From Kiritimatiellia bacterium (GTDB lineage: Bacteria > Verrucomicrobiota > Kiritimatiellia > RFP12 > UBA1067), in contig JAFVCR010000073.1 in NCBI GenBank assembly GCA_017479035.1, forward strand, positions 1 to 21,149: DNA of 21,149 bases, in the 5' to 3' direction. How positions within the stretch are numbered: position 1 is the first letter of the stretch; every line of letters starts with the position of its first letter. Positions 1-8,570 of this stretch are shown in pieces. Both the position numbers and the translations under genes were made by a program. The notes beneath the pieces are model-generated. The model saw only the letters and a list, made by a program, of their open reading frames with translations, had not been told where the DNA came from and made no database searches.

Positions 1-2
1 CG

Positions 3-1142
3 TTCAGAGCGGCGGGGAAGGCGGCGGGTTTCGAGCCGTACGATGCGTGCGTGGTGGAGAATATCGAGCTACTCTCGCGCAAGGCGGGCGAAGAAGTGGG
101 AGAGCAGATATACCACTTCACGGACAAGAGCGACAGGCATTTGGCGTTGCGGCCGGAAATGACACCGACTCTGGCGAGAATGGTGGCGGCGAGGCAGCAC
201 AAACTTTCTTTTCCGCTGAAGTGGACGGCGATAGCGCAATGCTTCCGCTACGAACGCACGACGAAGGGCCGCAAGCGCGAGCACTACCAGTGGAACATGG
301 ATATAATAGGCGAGGAAAGCGTCCTTGCAGAAGTGGAAGTGCTGGGTGCGGCGGTGGATGCGCTGCGCAGGATGGGGCTGGGGACGGGTGATGTGAAGAT
401 ACACGTTTCGAGCCGCAAGTTCCTGGGAGAACTGCTTGCGAAGAGCGGGATAGCGCAGGACAAGCACGCGCAGGTGTTCCTGGCTTTGGACAAGCGAGGG
501 AAGATGCCGGATGAGGAAATCGCCGCGATGCTGCGCGACGGAGGCTTGGGAGAAGGCGAAGTAGCGGCGACGTTTGCGATAATGGACACAAAGAGTTTCG
601 AGGGGTGCGCGGAACTCGAGGAATTGTTCCGTCTGGCGAAGATAGCGGGGTTTGCCGATGCGCTGGAGTTCGATATAAGCGTGATACGCGGGCTTGCGTA
701 CTACACGGGGATAGTGTTCGAGTGTTTCGACGCGAAGAGGGAATTCCGCGCGATATTCGGCGGGGGCAGATACGACAATCTATTGACGACGATAGGCGGC
801 GAGCCCACGCCGGCGGTGGGGCTGGGATTCGGCGACGTTGTGGTGACGGAACTGCTCAAGGCGCGGCTGGGGGAGAGCGCAGCGTTTGCACGCGAGGGCG
901 TGATAGTGGGATACATGACGCCGGGCGAGCAGGATGCGGCGTTGAGGTTGGCGGCAAGGCTGCGCGGAGAGGGTAAGAGCGTAAACCTGCTGCTGCGCAA
1001 GGCGAAGCCAAAACAGTTCTTCGCAAAAGCGGGGGCATCCAGCGCGTTGGAGGCGGTGTTCATAGGCCCGGACGATGCGGCGGCGGGAAAGGTGCGCATG
1101 AAGAATCTCGACACGCGCGAGGAAAGGGAAATCCCGTTATGA
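3..1142 (+). CDS. hisS: Histidyl-tRNA synthetase, 5'-truncated by window edge
   Basis: Class II aminoacyl-tRNA synthetase that charges tRNA-His in the cytoplasm. The reading frame is open to the left edge, so the N-terminus (including motif 1) lies outside the window; the GTG at 51 is not a credible start because coding similarity continues upstream of it. Visible family signatures are RPEMTPTLAR, motif 2 (FRYERTTKGRKREHYQWN), the histidine-specific segment GLAYYTGIVFE, and motif 3 around FGGGRYDNL and AVGLGFGD, followed by an anticodon-binding domain ending near residue 380 of the visible frame. The stop overlaps the start of the Sel1 gene by ATGA, so the two are probably translationally coupled. 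The identification is secure; only the start is unknown. Confidence 0.95.
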   Translation, partial: FRAAGKAAGFEPYDACVVENIELLSRKAGEEVGEQIYHFTDKSDRHLALRPEMTPTLARMVAARQHKLSFPLKWTAIAQCFRYERTTKGRKREHYQWNMDIIGEESVLAEVEVLGAAVDALRRMGLGTGDVKIHVSSRKFLGELLAKSGIAQDKHAQVFLALDKRGKMPDEEIAAMLRDGGLGEGEVAATFAIMDTKSFEGCAELEELFRLAKIAGFADALEFDISVIRGLAYYTGIVFECFDAKREFRAIFGGGRYDNLLTTIGGEPTPAVGLGFGDVVVTELLKARLGESAAFAREGVIVGYMTPGEQDAALRLAARLRGEGKSVNLLLRKAKPKQFFAKAGASSALEAVFIGPDDAAAGKVRMKNLDTREEREIPL

Positions 1143-2221
1143 GGCGGCTTGCGCTTTTGTGTGCGGCGATGGCGGCCATAGCGGCGGCGGCGAAGGAGGA
1201 CGATCCGCTGTTGAGGATGCTCAATTCCAAGGCCAGCGGGTCTGCCGCGAGTTATGAAAAGGCGGCTGGCGAAGTGGCGGCGATGGCGGCGAAGGGCAAA
1301 AAAGGCACGCCAAGGACGGCGGTGGCGCAGTTGCTGACGGCGGTGGCTTCCCAAGAGCCGGATGCACCGAGGGCGGCGAGGCTGGACGCGGAAACACACG
1401 CGAAGTATTTGGAGGCGACCAACACGATACGCCGCTTGGCAGTGGAGAAGGACAACGGCCTTGCGTGGTATCTGCTGGCACTGGCAACGGGCGAGACGAA
1501 CTGCGTATTGAAAGCGGTGGAGCGCAAGAACGTGCAGGCGTTGAACGCGTGGGGGACGTATCTGCTGGCGATGGCGGAGGGGGAGAAGCCGGCGAGGGCA
1601 AGGGAAATCCGCAAAGAGGCGCAGAGGCTCTTCAAGGACGCGGCAGCAAAGAACGATGCAAACGGCATGTACAATCTCGGGATGTGCCTCTCGAAAGGCT
1701 ACGGAGGCGAGGTGGACATGGCGGGCGCGTTCCAGTGTTTCAGGACCGCCGCCGACACGGGCCACTCCGAGGCGATAAACAATGTGGGGTTCTGTTTCAA
1801 GGAAGGCATCGAAGTGGAGAAGGACGCGGAGGCGGCAAAGCGGTGGTACAAGAAATCAAGCGACCAGCGCAATCCGTACGGGATGTTCAACTACGCAACG
1901 ATGATTGACGACGAAAGCGAGGCGGCGAGGCTTTTCAAAGCAAGCGCGGAAGGCGGATGCGTGGAGGCGATGGACGCATATGCGCTGTTGCTGGCGGAAG
2001 GCAGGCTGGTGGACAAAAACCTGCCGCAAGCGTTTTTGCTTTTCAAGAAGGCGGCGGCCGCCGGAAATCCGGCGGCGATGAGCCATCTTGCAGATTGCTA
2101 CGAAAGAGGCTTGGGAGTGCGCGCGGACGAAAGAAAATCGACCGAGTGGCACATCCGCGCCAGAGCCGCCAGGGGCGACCGCTCCGCAAGGATCTGGCTT
2201 AACGAAAACGCAGGGAAGTGA
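1139..2221 (+). CDS. Secreted Sel1-like repeat protein
   Basis: A 360-residue protein. Residues 1-19 form a signal peptide (MRR, then an Ala/Leu-rich core ending in AAAA before KEDD), so export to the periplasm or outer envelope is likely. From about residue 175 to the end it holds roughly five Sel1/TPR-like helical repeats, recognisable by units such as NGMYNLGMCLSKGYGG, AINNVGFCFKEGI, AAKRWYKKSSDQ and AMSHLADCYERGLGV. Sel1 repeats usually mediate protein-protein contacts; no catalytic residues are visible. The region between the signal and the repeats (about 20-170) is helical, Ala/Lys-rich and unassigned. It overlaps hisS by ATGA and lies 23 bases before ilvB, so it is probably co-transcribed with both. 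The partner and biological role cannot be told from sequence. Confidence 0.85.
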   Translation: MRRLALLCAAMAAIAAAAKEDDPLLRMLNSKASGSAASYEKAAGEVAAMAAKGKKGTPRTAVAQLLTAVASQEPDAPRAARLDAETHAKYLEATNTIRRLAVEKDNGLAWYLLALATGETNCVLKAVERKNVQALNAWGTYLLAMAEGEKPARAREIRKEAQRLFKDAAAKNDANGMYNLGMCLSKGYGGEVDMAGAFQCFRTAADTGHSEAINNVGFCFKEGIEVEKDAEAAKRWYKKSSDQRNPYGMFNYATMIDDESEAARLFKASAEGGCVEAMDAYALLLAEGRLVDKNLPQAFLLFKKAAAAGNPAAMSHLADCYERGLGVRADERKSTEWHIRARAARGDRSARIWLNENAGK

Positions 2222-2244
2222 TTGGCACCCAAGGAAACGATACG

Positions 2245-3996
2245 ATGAAAGAAAAAGAAACTACAGGTGCGCAGGCGTTGGTGGATTCTCTCGCCAAGGC
2301 CGGGGTGGAAGTGGTGTTCGGCTATCCGGGCGGCAGTGCATTGGACATATTCGACTGCCTGCCGGAGGCACCGTTCCAGTTCGTATTGGGGCGGCACGAG
2401 CAGGGATGCATCCACATGGCGGACGGATACGCGAGAGCCACGGGCAAGGTGGGCGTGTGCCTTGTGACGTCCGGCCCGGGCGCGACAAATACGATAACGG
2501 GGCTTGCCACGGCCAACGTGGACGGGATACCGGTGATCTGCATAACGGGGCAGGTGCCGATTTCGCAGATAGGGACGGACGCGTTCCAGGAAGTGGACAT
2601 GACGGGGATTTCGCGCGCAGTGACAAAGCACAACTTCCTGGTGCACAGCGCGGACGAGATACCCGACATCGTGGCACAGGCGTTCTACATCGCCACGCAC
2701 GGCAAGCCGGGAGCGGTGGCCATCGACGTGCCGAAGAACGTGCAGAGGGAGTTGACGCGCGCGACGTATCCGGAGCGGGTTTCGATGAGAGCATACCATC
2801 CGGAATGCGTGGCGGCGCAGACGGAGATTGCAAAGTTTGCGAAAATGGTGAACGAGGCCGCGCGGCCGGTGCTGTACGTGGGCGGAGGCGTAATTTCCGC
2901 CGGGGCGGCAAAGGATGTGGCCGCGCTTGCGCACAAGGCGGAAATCCCCGTGGCGACGACGTTGATGGGGCTTGGCGCGTTCGACGAGCGCGATCCGCTG
3001 GCGTTGCGCATGGCGGGGATGCACGGCACAGCCGCCGCGAACTACGCCATCAACGAGGCAGACCTCATAATCGCGCTTGGATGCCGCTTCAGCGATCGCG
3101 TGACGGGCAAGATCGCGCAGTATGCACCGAAGGCCAAATTGATACACGTGGACTGCGATTGTTCGTCCCTCAACAAAAACGTGCACGCGCATCTTGCGAT
3201 ACATGCTGACGTGAAAGACGTGTTGACCACGGCCGATGCGCGGATACATCCGGCGAAGCACACGGCGTGGCTAAAGAAAATCGACGGATGGAAGAAGGCG
3301 CGGCCAGTGGCATACAAGCCCATGCACGAGGGAGTGATAATGCCGCAGCAGGTGGTGGAAGCGATAGACAGTGCCACGGGAGGACGCGCGATAATCGTGA
3401 CGGACGTGGGGCAGCACCAGATGTGGGCGGCGCAGTTCTTCAGGCACAACAGGCCGCGCCACTTTCTTTCGTCCGGCGGGATGGGGACGATGGGATTCGG
3501 TTTCCCGGCGGCGATCGGCGCGCAATTGGCCAAACCGGCGGAGCGCGTAGTGTGCGTGTGCGGCGACGGCGGCGCGCAGATGACGTTCGAGGAAGTGGTG
3601 GTGGCGGTGGAGCACAAACTGCCGGTGACGTTCGTGGTGGTGAACAACGAATGCCTCGGTATGGTAAGGCAGTGGCAGCAGCTTTTCTACAAGGAACGCT
3701 ATTCTGGCTCGATACTCTCCGCCAAGGGCCGCCTCCCCAACGAGCGCATAGCCGAAGCGCAGGTAGATTACGACTATCTACCCGATTTCGTGAAGATGGC
3801 CGAAGCCCACGGCGCGGAAGCATATCGCGTGATCGACCCGCGCAAGCTGGAGGAAACGCTGAAGAAAGCCATCGAGAGCGAGCGCACAAGCCTGGTGGAA
3901 GTGATAGTGGAGCCGCGCGCGAACGTCTATCCCATGCAGCCCGGCGGGCAGGGAGTGGACGGAATGATTTTCGACCCCGCACTGGCGGATTGCTAA
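2245..3996 (+). CDS. ilvB: Acetolactate synthase, large (catalytic) subunit
   Basis: ThDP-dependent enzyme that condenses two pyruvates (or pyruvate plus 2-oxobutyrate) in the first common step of branched-chain amino acid synthesis. The 583-residue length is typical. Visible features are FGYPGGSALDIFD near the N-terminus, the activating glutamate E52 in RHEQG, LVTSGPGATNT, and the ThDP/Mg motif GDGG (residues 440-443) followed 27 residues later by NN (467-468). I chose the ATG at 2245 over an upstream in-frame GTG at 2218 because AAGGAAA (2231-2237) sits eight bases before it and MKEKETTGAQAL matches family N-termini. The GTG would also overlap the Sel1 stop. The regulatory subunit gene follows 10 bases downstream. 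Confidence 0.95.
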   Translation: MKEKETTGAQALVDSLAKAGVEVVFGYPGGSALDIFDCLPEAPFQFVLGRHEQGCIHMADGYARATGKVGVCLVTSGPGATNTITGLATANVDGIPVICITGQVPISQIGTDAFQEVDMTGISRAVTKHNFLVHSADEIPDIVAQAFYIATHGKPGAVAIDVPKNVQRELTRATYPERVSMRAYHPECVAAQTEIAKFAKMVNEAARPVLYVGGGVISAGAAKDVAALAHKAEIPVATTLMGLGAFDERDPLALRMAGMHGTAAANYAINEADLIIALGCRFSDRVTGKIAQYAPKAKLIHVDCDCSSLNKNVHAHLAIHADVKDVLTTADARIHPAKHTAWLKKIDGWKKARPVAYKPMHEGVIMPQQVVEAIDSATGGRAIIVTDVGQHQMWAAQFFRHNRPRHFLSSGGMGTMGFGFPAAIGAQLAKPAERVVCVCGDGGAQMTFEEVVVAVEHKLPVTFVVVNNECLGMVRQWQQLFYKERYSGSILSAKGRLPNERIAEAQVDYDYLPDFVKMAEAHGAEAYRVIDPRKLEETLKKAIESERTSLVEVIVEPRANVYPMQPGGQGVDGMIFDPALADC

Positions 3997-4002
3997 AGGA
4001 GG
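3995..4002 (+). promoter_or_regulatory. Strong ribosome binding site overlapping the ilvB stop
   Basis: AAAGGAGG lies four bases before the ilvN ATG and overlaps the ilvB TAA. It is nearly full anti-16S complementarity, so the small subunit can be initiated efficiently by ribosomes finishing ilvB. This supports the ATG at 4007. Confidence 0.75.
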
Positions 4003-4006
4003 CATT

Positions 4007-4261
4007 ATGAGCGAACTGCACCGCATCAACTGTTTCGTGGAGAACAAGCCCGGCGTCCTGGCAAGGATAGTGGGGCTCATCTCCGGGCGGGGATACAACA
4101 TACAGACGCTACAGGTGGGGCCCACCGAAGACGGCAGCGTGAGCCGCATGAAGATGGACGTGATGGGAGACGACGACATCATCGCCCAGATTCTCGCACA
4201 ACTGCGCAACCAGGTGAACGTGATTGAAGTGACCACGCGCCGCACCCCCAAGGCCAAGTGA
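4007..4261 (+). CDS. ilvN: Acetolactate synthase small (regulatory) subunit, single ACT domain
   Basis: An 84-residue protein consisting almost entirely of one ACT domain (HRINCFVENKPGVLARIVGLI, RGYNIQTLQVGPTEDG). It is the regulatory subunit that activates IlvB and usually confers valine feedback inhibition. Family members of the IlvH type are about 160 residues with a second C-terminal domain; this one resembles the short IlvN type (about 95 residues in E. coli) and is slightly shorter. The GxxxxI segment of the effector-binding loop (NKPGVLARI) is intact. It follows ilvB directly, as expected for a heteromeric complex. The choice of ilvN over ilvH rests on length only. Confidence 0.9.
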   Translation: MSELHRINCFVENKPGVLARIVGLISGRGYNIQTLQVGPTEDGSVSRMKMDVMGDDDIIAQILAQLRNQVNVIEVTTRRTPKAK

Positions 4262-4271
4262 CACATGCCGT

Positions 4272-4334
4272 GCGCAAAGTCCGCAACGCCCGCAAAATTT
4301 CAGGAGGCTGCGTGGAACTTCGCGGATTTTGCGC
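4272..4334 (+). repeat. Inverted repeat (hairpin) between ilvN and aroE
   Basis: GCGCAAAGTCCGC (4272-4284) and GCGGATTTTGCGC (4322-4334) pair over 13 positions with a single G-U wobble in RNA, enclosing a 37-base loop. A second left arm in the loop, CGCAAAAT (4291-4298), can pair perfectly with ATTTTGCG (4326-4333), so two mutually exclusive stems compete for the same right arm. No U-run follows, so it is not a typical intrinsic terminator. It ends 10 bases before the aroE ribosome binding site. Confidence 0.55.
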
Positions 4335-4344
4335 GAGATATTGC

Positions 4345-4350
4345 AAGGAG
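4345..4350 (+). promoter_or_regulatory. aroE ribosome binding site
   Basis: AAGGAG, eight bases before the ATG at 4359. It decides the start against the in-frame TTG at 4329, which lies inside the right arm of the inverted repeat and has no comparable site. Confidence 0.65.
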
Positions 4351-4358
4351 TTGAAGCC

Positions 4359-5174
4359 ATGAAGAAGTTTGCCGTACTCGGCCACCCGGTGGCGCATTCC
4401 CTTTCCCCGAAAATGCACGCGGCGAACATGGCCGCGATAGGATTCGAGGGGACGTACGAGAAGTTCGACGTGCCGCCGGAAGAGTTGCATTCGTTCGTTC
4501 TGCAAAAGCGCAGCGAAGGCTACGCCGGGCTCAACATCACAGTGCCGCACAAAATTTCAGTGATCGACATTCTGGATCGCAAGGACGCGAGCGTGGTGAA
4601 ATACGGCGCGTGCAATACGGTGAAATTCGAAGAAGACGGCACGTTGAGCGGATGGAACACGGACGTGATCGGGTTCGTGGACGTGCTTGCCGCGCACAAC
4701 GTGGCCATTGCAGGAGCAAAGGTTTTCATAGTAGGAACGGGCGGCGCGGGCGGCGCGCTTGCGGCGGTATGCGCAAACGAAGGCGCGGCGGCACTCGCGC
4801 TTGCAGACCTTGACGCGACGCGCCTTGCAAACCTCGCCGCAAAACTCGCAAGCCCGTGCGTAAAGACGTTTGCAGACAAAGCACTTTGGACGGCCGCCGC
4901 CGCAGAGGCCGACATTGTGGTGAACGCCACGCCGCTTGGTCTGCACGAGGGGGACGAAGCCGCGCTCGAGGCGGCGGCATTCCATGCGGGGCAGTTCGTG
5001 CTGGACATCGTGCCCACGGCCAAGTTCCCGCCTACTGCCGCGCTCGCGGTGGCGCAAGGCGCGGATGCAACCGACGGACTGGAATTTCTTGTTGGTCAGG
5101 GTGCGAAATCCTTTGAAATATGGACGGGCAAGGCCGCCGACCGCGCGGCAATGCTTGCGGCATTGAGGGCATGA
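4359..5174 (+). CDS. aroE: Shikimate dehydrogenase
   Basis: NADPH-dependent reduction of 3-dehydroshikimate to shikimate in aromatic amino acid synthesis; 271 residues, the usual size. Substrate-site residues are visible as S14-L-S16 and N59-I-T-V-P-H-K65 (K65 is the expected catalytic lysine). GACNTV and GWNTD complete the shikimate site, VGTGGAGGA is the nucleotide-binding loop and NATPLG follows in the NADP domain. The C-terminal helix has the less common form DGLEFLVGQGAKSFEIWTG. The start at 4359 is set by the ribosome binding site and by the family N-terminus KKFAVLGHPVAHSLSP. The stop overlaps the next gene by ATGA. Confidence 0.95.
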   Translation: MKKFAVLGHPVAHSLSPKMHAANMAAIGFEGTYEKFDVPPEELHSFVLQKRSEGYAGLNITVPHKISVIDILDRKDASVVKYGACNTVKFEEDGTLSGWNTDVIGFVDVLAAHNVAIAGAKVFIVGTGGAGGALAAVCANEGAAALALADLDATRLANLAAKLASPCVKTFADKALWTAAAAEADIVVNATPLGLHEGDEAALEAAAFHAGQFVLDIVPTAKFPPTAALAVAQGADATDGLEFLVGQGAKSFEIWTGKAADRAAMLAALRA

Positions 5175-5911
5175 TGAAAAAGATTCTGGCATTGGCATCG
5201 ATACTTGCGCTTGCGCTGGCAGGAGGCATCGCATACGTAATATGCAACGGCAGCGTGGCAGGTGCGCGCACGGCAGAACGCGAAACCAAGCGCGCCGCGC
5301 GCCACGTAAACGAAAAACCTGCAACTCGCAATGCCCATGCCGTGGCTAGCCGCACCCGCCGCATACCTGCACCAAAACTCGAAGCGCAGGAATTCACGCC
5401 AGTGGAACAGGCGGATGTGGATTTCATAGAAGATTTGATGGCGGAGGAGAAATTCGAGGAAGTCCGCCGCCAGGCGCGCCGCCTCGGAGGCTCCACAAAT
5501 GCGGCGGTTCGCGCAAGGGTGGTGGCGGCACTTGGATGGTTCGGCGAAAAAGCGATTGTAGACCTTGCGCCGTATTTGGCTGACGAAGACGCAGACGTGC
5601 GCGACGACGCACTGGTGCAATGGAACTCCGCCGTGGGCGAACTGGAGGACGAGCAGGAAAAGGCCAACATCGTGCGGCTTGCAATGCTGGCACTCTCCGA
5701 TCGCGAAATGCTCGACGACGTGGCATTCAACCTCTATGACATCGAAGAGGAAACGGCAGTGCCAGTGATAAAAGACATCATCGCGAACGAAAACGCAAGC
5801 GAGGCTGCCATAGCCGCCGCCAAAGAAGCCTACGAGTTCGTAACTGGAGACGAATGGGACGCGCAGGACGAAGCCTCCCCTTCCAACGCCGATGCCGATG
5901 AAGGCGAATAA
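5171..5911 (+). CDS. Exported/anchored HEAT-like repeat protein
   Basis: A 246-residue protein of no recognised specific family. Residues 1-28 (MMKKILALASILALALAGG and onward) form a signal peptide or N-terminal membrane anchor. A basic, low-complexity linker (about 30-75) follows. From about residue 77 to 225 there are helical pairs resembling HEAT repeats: AAVRARVVAALGWFGEKAIVDLAPYL, then DADVRDDALVQW, and later ETAVPVIKDII with a final EAAIAAAKEAYEF. The C-terminal tail is acidic (DAQDEASPSNADADEGE). HEAT-like scaffolds bind other proteins; no catalytic motif is seen. ATG 5171 overlaps the aroE stop; ATG 5174 is equally possible. The gene ends the first + strand run and faces the convergent glycosyltransferase gene. 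Confidence 0.75.
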   Translation: MMKKILALASILALALAGGIAYVICNGSVAGARTAERETKRAARHVNEKPATRNAHAVASRTRRIPAPKLEAQEFTPVEQADVDFIEDLMAEEKFEEVRRQARRLGGSTNAAVRARVVAALGWFGEKAIVDLAPYLADEDADVRDDALVQWNSAVGELEDEQEKANIVRLAMLALSDREMLDDVAFNLYDIEEETAVPVIKDIIANENASEAAIAAAKEAYEFVTGDEWDAQDEASPSNADADEGE

Positions 5912-5928
5912 CCGCCGCCAGCATCACA

Positions 5929-5950
5929 CCGCAAACGGTTTAAATTGCGG
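5929..5950. terminator. Small inverted repeat between convergent genes
   Basis: CCGCAA (5929-5934) and TTGCGG (5945-5950) surround a 10-base loop in the 48-base gap between the HEAT-like gene and the convergent glycosyltransferase gene. Position suggests a weak bidirectional terminator, but the stem is short and there is no strong T-run. Confidence 0.25.
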
Positions 5951-5959
5951 GGAATGGTG

Positions 5960-7001
5960 CTAATCGTTGCGCACGCCACGCATCGCAAGACGTATGCGGT
6001 GCAGGAGATTGTGGAGCCTGGGCGGAATCGCACGCTCGGCAAAATGTATCGCAATGCCTTGCGCGGTACGCAGAGCCCGCGCAAGACGCACCGAGCGCAA
6101 ATACTCGTCCGTAACGGGATACAATAGATGCTCATAGCGTTGCGCGTTGGCACGAAGATATGCGGGATAGGAAGCGTCGAGCCGTTCGGCAAAACAGTTC
6201 ATTTTGAGCCCGGGGGAAAGCCCCTTGGCAATCATCGCGGGGATGGCTGCATGGTCGACAGTGTCAATGTCTGCCGAGTCGCCATGATGGGGAGCCGCAT
6301 TGGTCAGTTTGTCGATTACGGCCTGTACGCCGCCGAGGCAGGTGAAATGCCATCCGCCATCAGAGATCCACACGTTTCTTGCACGCGATGCGGGTAGGAG
6401 GCGCCGGGCACAGCGTATCTTTGTTGCGGTGGTGCCTTCGTTTACTTCGCGAGCGAGGAATTCGTTGTATATGACATCAACATCATCGAACACGCTATCG
6501 AAAAGACGCTTCTGCAGCATGACCGTGCCGAACCAGTGCCGCTGGCGCACATTGCGGAAGTTGAGATAGAAACTGCAATACTTCTGGTCGAAATTCTTGA
6601 GACCCGGAGTGAACGCCCACTTGCGCACCTTTTCGGGATCGGGGATTTCGTCTATGTCGGAAATCATAATCTCGTCGTCCGGCGCGGCATCGGCAAGACC
6701 TTGCGCGATGGCATTGCGCTGGAGGTTCTCGCATATCCAGGCACGGCGGCGGAGCGTCCCCCCCCCCCCCAGGTGGAGTACATTCAGGGAAGCCGTCCAG
6801 CGCAATGTGGACAATCTTATCCTTGAAGCGAGCAAACCGCGATGCGTTCTGCGCAAAATGCAACGGCTTCGGCCGCAGCGTGTGCGTGCGGTTGGCCTCC
6901 ACAACAACGAACTTGTCCACAACGCCGGAGAGGATTTCTAGGCGCATCTCGAGGAGATCGAGTTCATTGTACAGCATGAAACAATCGTAAATCCTGCCCA
7001 T
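5960..7001 (-). pseudogene. GT17-family glycosyltransferase, frameshifted at a G13 run (probable phase-OFF allele)
   Basis: The N-terminal part (ATG at 7001; GRIYDCFMLYNELDLLEMRLE, FVVVEANRTHT, KPLHFAQN) and the remainder (AWICENLQRNAIAQGL, ISDIDEIPDPEKV, GWHFTCLGG) are consecutive pieces of one family 17 glycosyltransferase, the family of beta-1,4-N-acetylglucosaminyltransferases. They lie in different frames. The switch is exactly at a run of 13 G (- strand; C at 6758-6770). With 12 or 15 G the frame is continuous: tract codons would be Gly78-81, and a 346-residue protein results with the acidic motif D115-I-D117-E and GWHF near 216-219. As written, translation continues out of frame to a stop at 6495, giving a 168-residue truncated product. 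It is likely to act on a surface glycan. Other explanations are a sequencing error in the homopolymer or a decaying gene. It is the only - strand gene in the window. Confidence 0.85.
6758..6770 (-). repeat. Homopolymer G13 tract inside the glycosyltransferase gene
   Basis: Thirteen consecutive C on the + strand (G on the coding strand). It is the longest homopolymer noticed in the window and falls precisely at the frame switch of the GT17 gene. Tracts of this kind gain and lose bases by slipped-strand mispairing. Confidence 0.9.
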
Positions 7002-7008
7002 GCCGCGT

Positions 7009-7037
7009 ATTATAGCAATTTGCACATTGCAAGTCAA
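7009..7037 (-). promoter_or_regulatory. Near-consensus sigma70 promoter of the glycosyltransferase gene
   Basis: On the - strand TTGACT (7037-7032), a 17-base spacer and TATAAT (7014-7009), preceded by TGC, i.e. an extended -10. Transcription is expected to begin at about 7002, one base before the ATG at 7001, so the message would be essentially leaderless. No Shine-Dalgarno sequence precedes the ATG. The spacer contains a 16-base imperfect palindrome (+ strand 7015-7030, 14 of 16 symmetric), a possible operator. Confidence 0.7.
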
Positions 7038-7157
7038 ACCGAAACCGAACTGGGCACGAAAGGAACGAAGAACGGGAGGAAGATATTGTTATTTCGCGGT
7101 TGATCAATTTGCCGGGAAAAAGTAAATGCCGTTGTGCAGAGCGGACAAACTGTTTTG

Positions 7158-7186
7158 TTGAATTTTGGCGGGGAATATGGTAGTAT
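7158..7186 (+). promoter_or_regulatory. Candidate cysS promoter, nearly leaderless
   Basis: TTGAAT (7158-7163), a 17-base spacer and TAGTAT (7181-7186); each hexamer matches four of six consensus bases. The expected transcription start (about 7193) is two bases before the cysS ATG at 7195, and no Shine-Dalgarno sequence is visible. Confidence 0.4.
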
Positions 7187-7194
7187 CTTGTACT

Positions 7195-8554
<1,360 letters not shown>

Positions 8555-8556
<2 letters not shown>

Positions 8557-8561
8557 AGGAG
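8555..8561 (+). promoter_or_regulatory. Ribosome binding site selecting the Tat-like start of the methylase
   Basis: AAAGGAG, nine bases before ATG 8571 and overlapping the cysS stop. It makes 8571 the best start for the methylase gene even though this start adds a Tat-signal-like leader that the enzyme should not need. Confidence 0.65.
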
Positions 8562-8570
8562 CACAACACC

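Noticed and set aside
51..1142. GTG at 51 as the true hisS start
   Set aside because: The frame is open and reads as synthetase sequence from base 3, so the protein clearly begins outside the window.
701..3261. Long - strand frames opposite hisS, the Sel1 gene and ilvB (701-1765 and 2098-3261)
   Set aside because: They are rich in Arg, His and Pro, have no domain signature, and lie antisense to well-identified genes; they are shadow frames of GC-rich coding sequence.
4262..4358. Riboswitch or T-box before aroE
   Set aside because: The gap is only 97 bases, has no T-box consensus or known riboswitch core, and shows only the simple competing stems already described.
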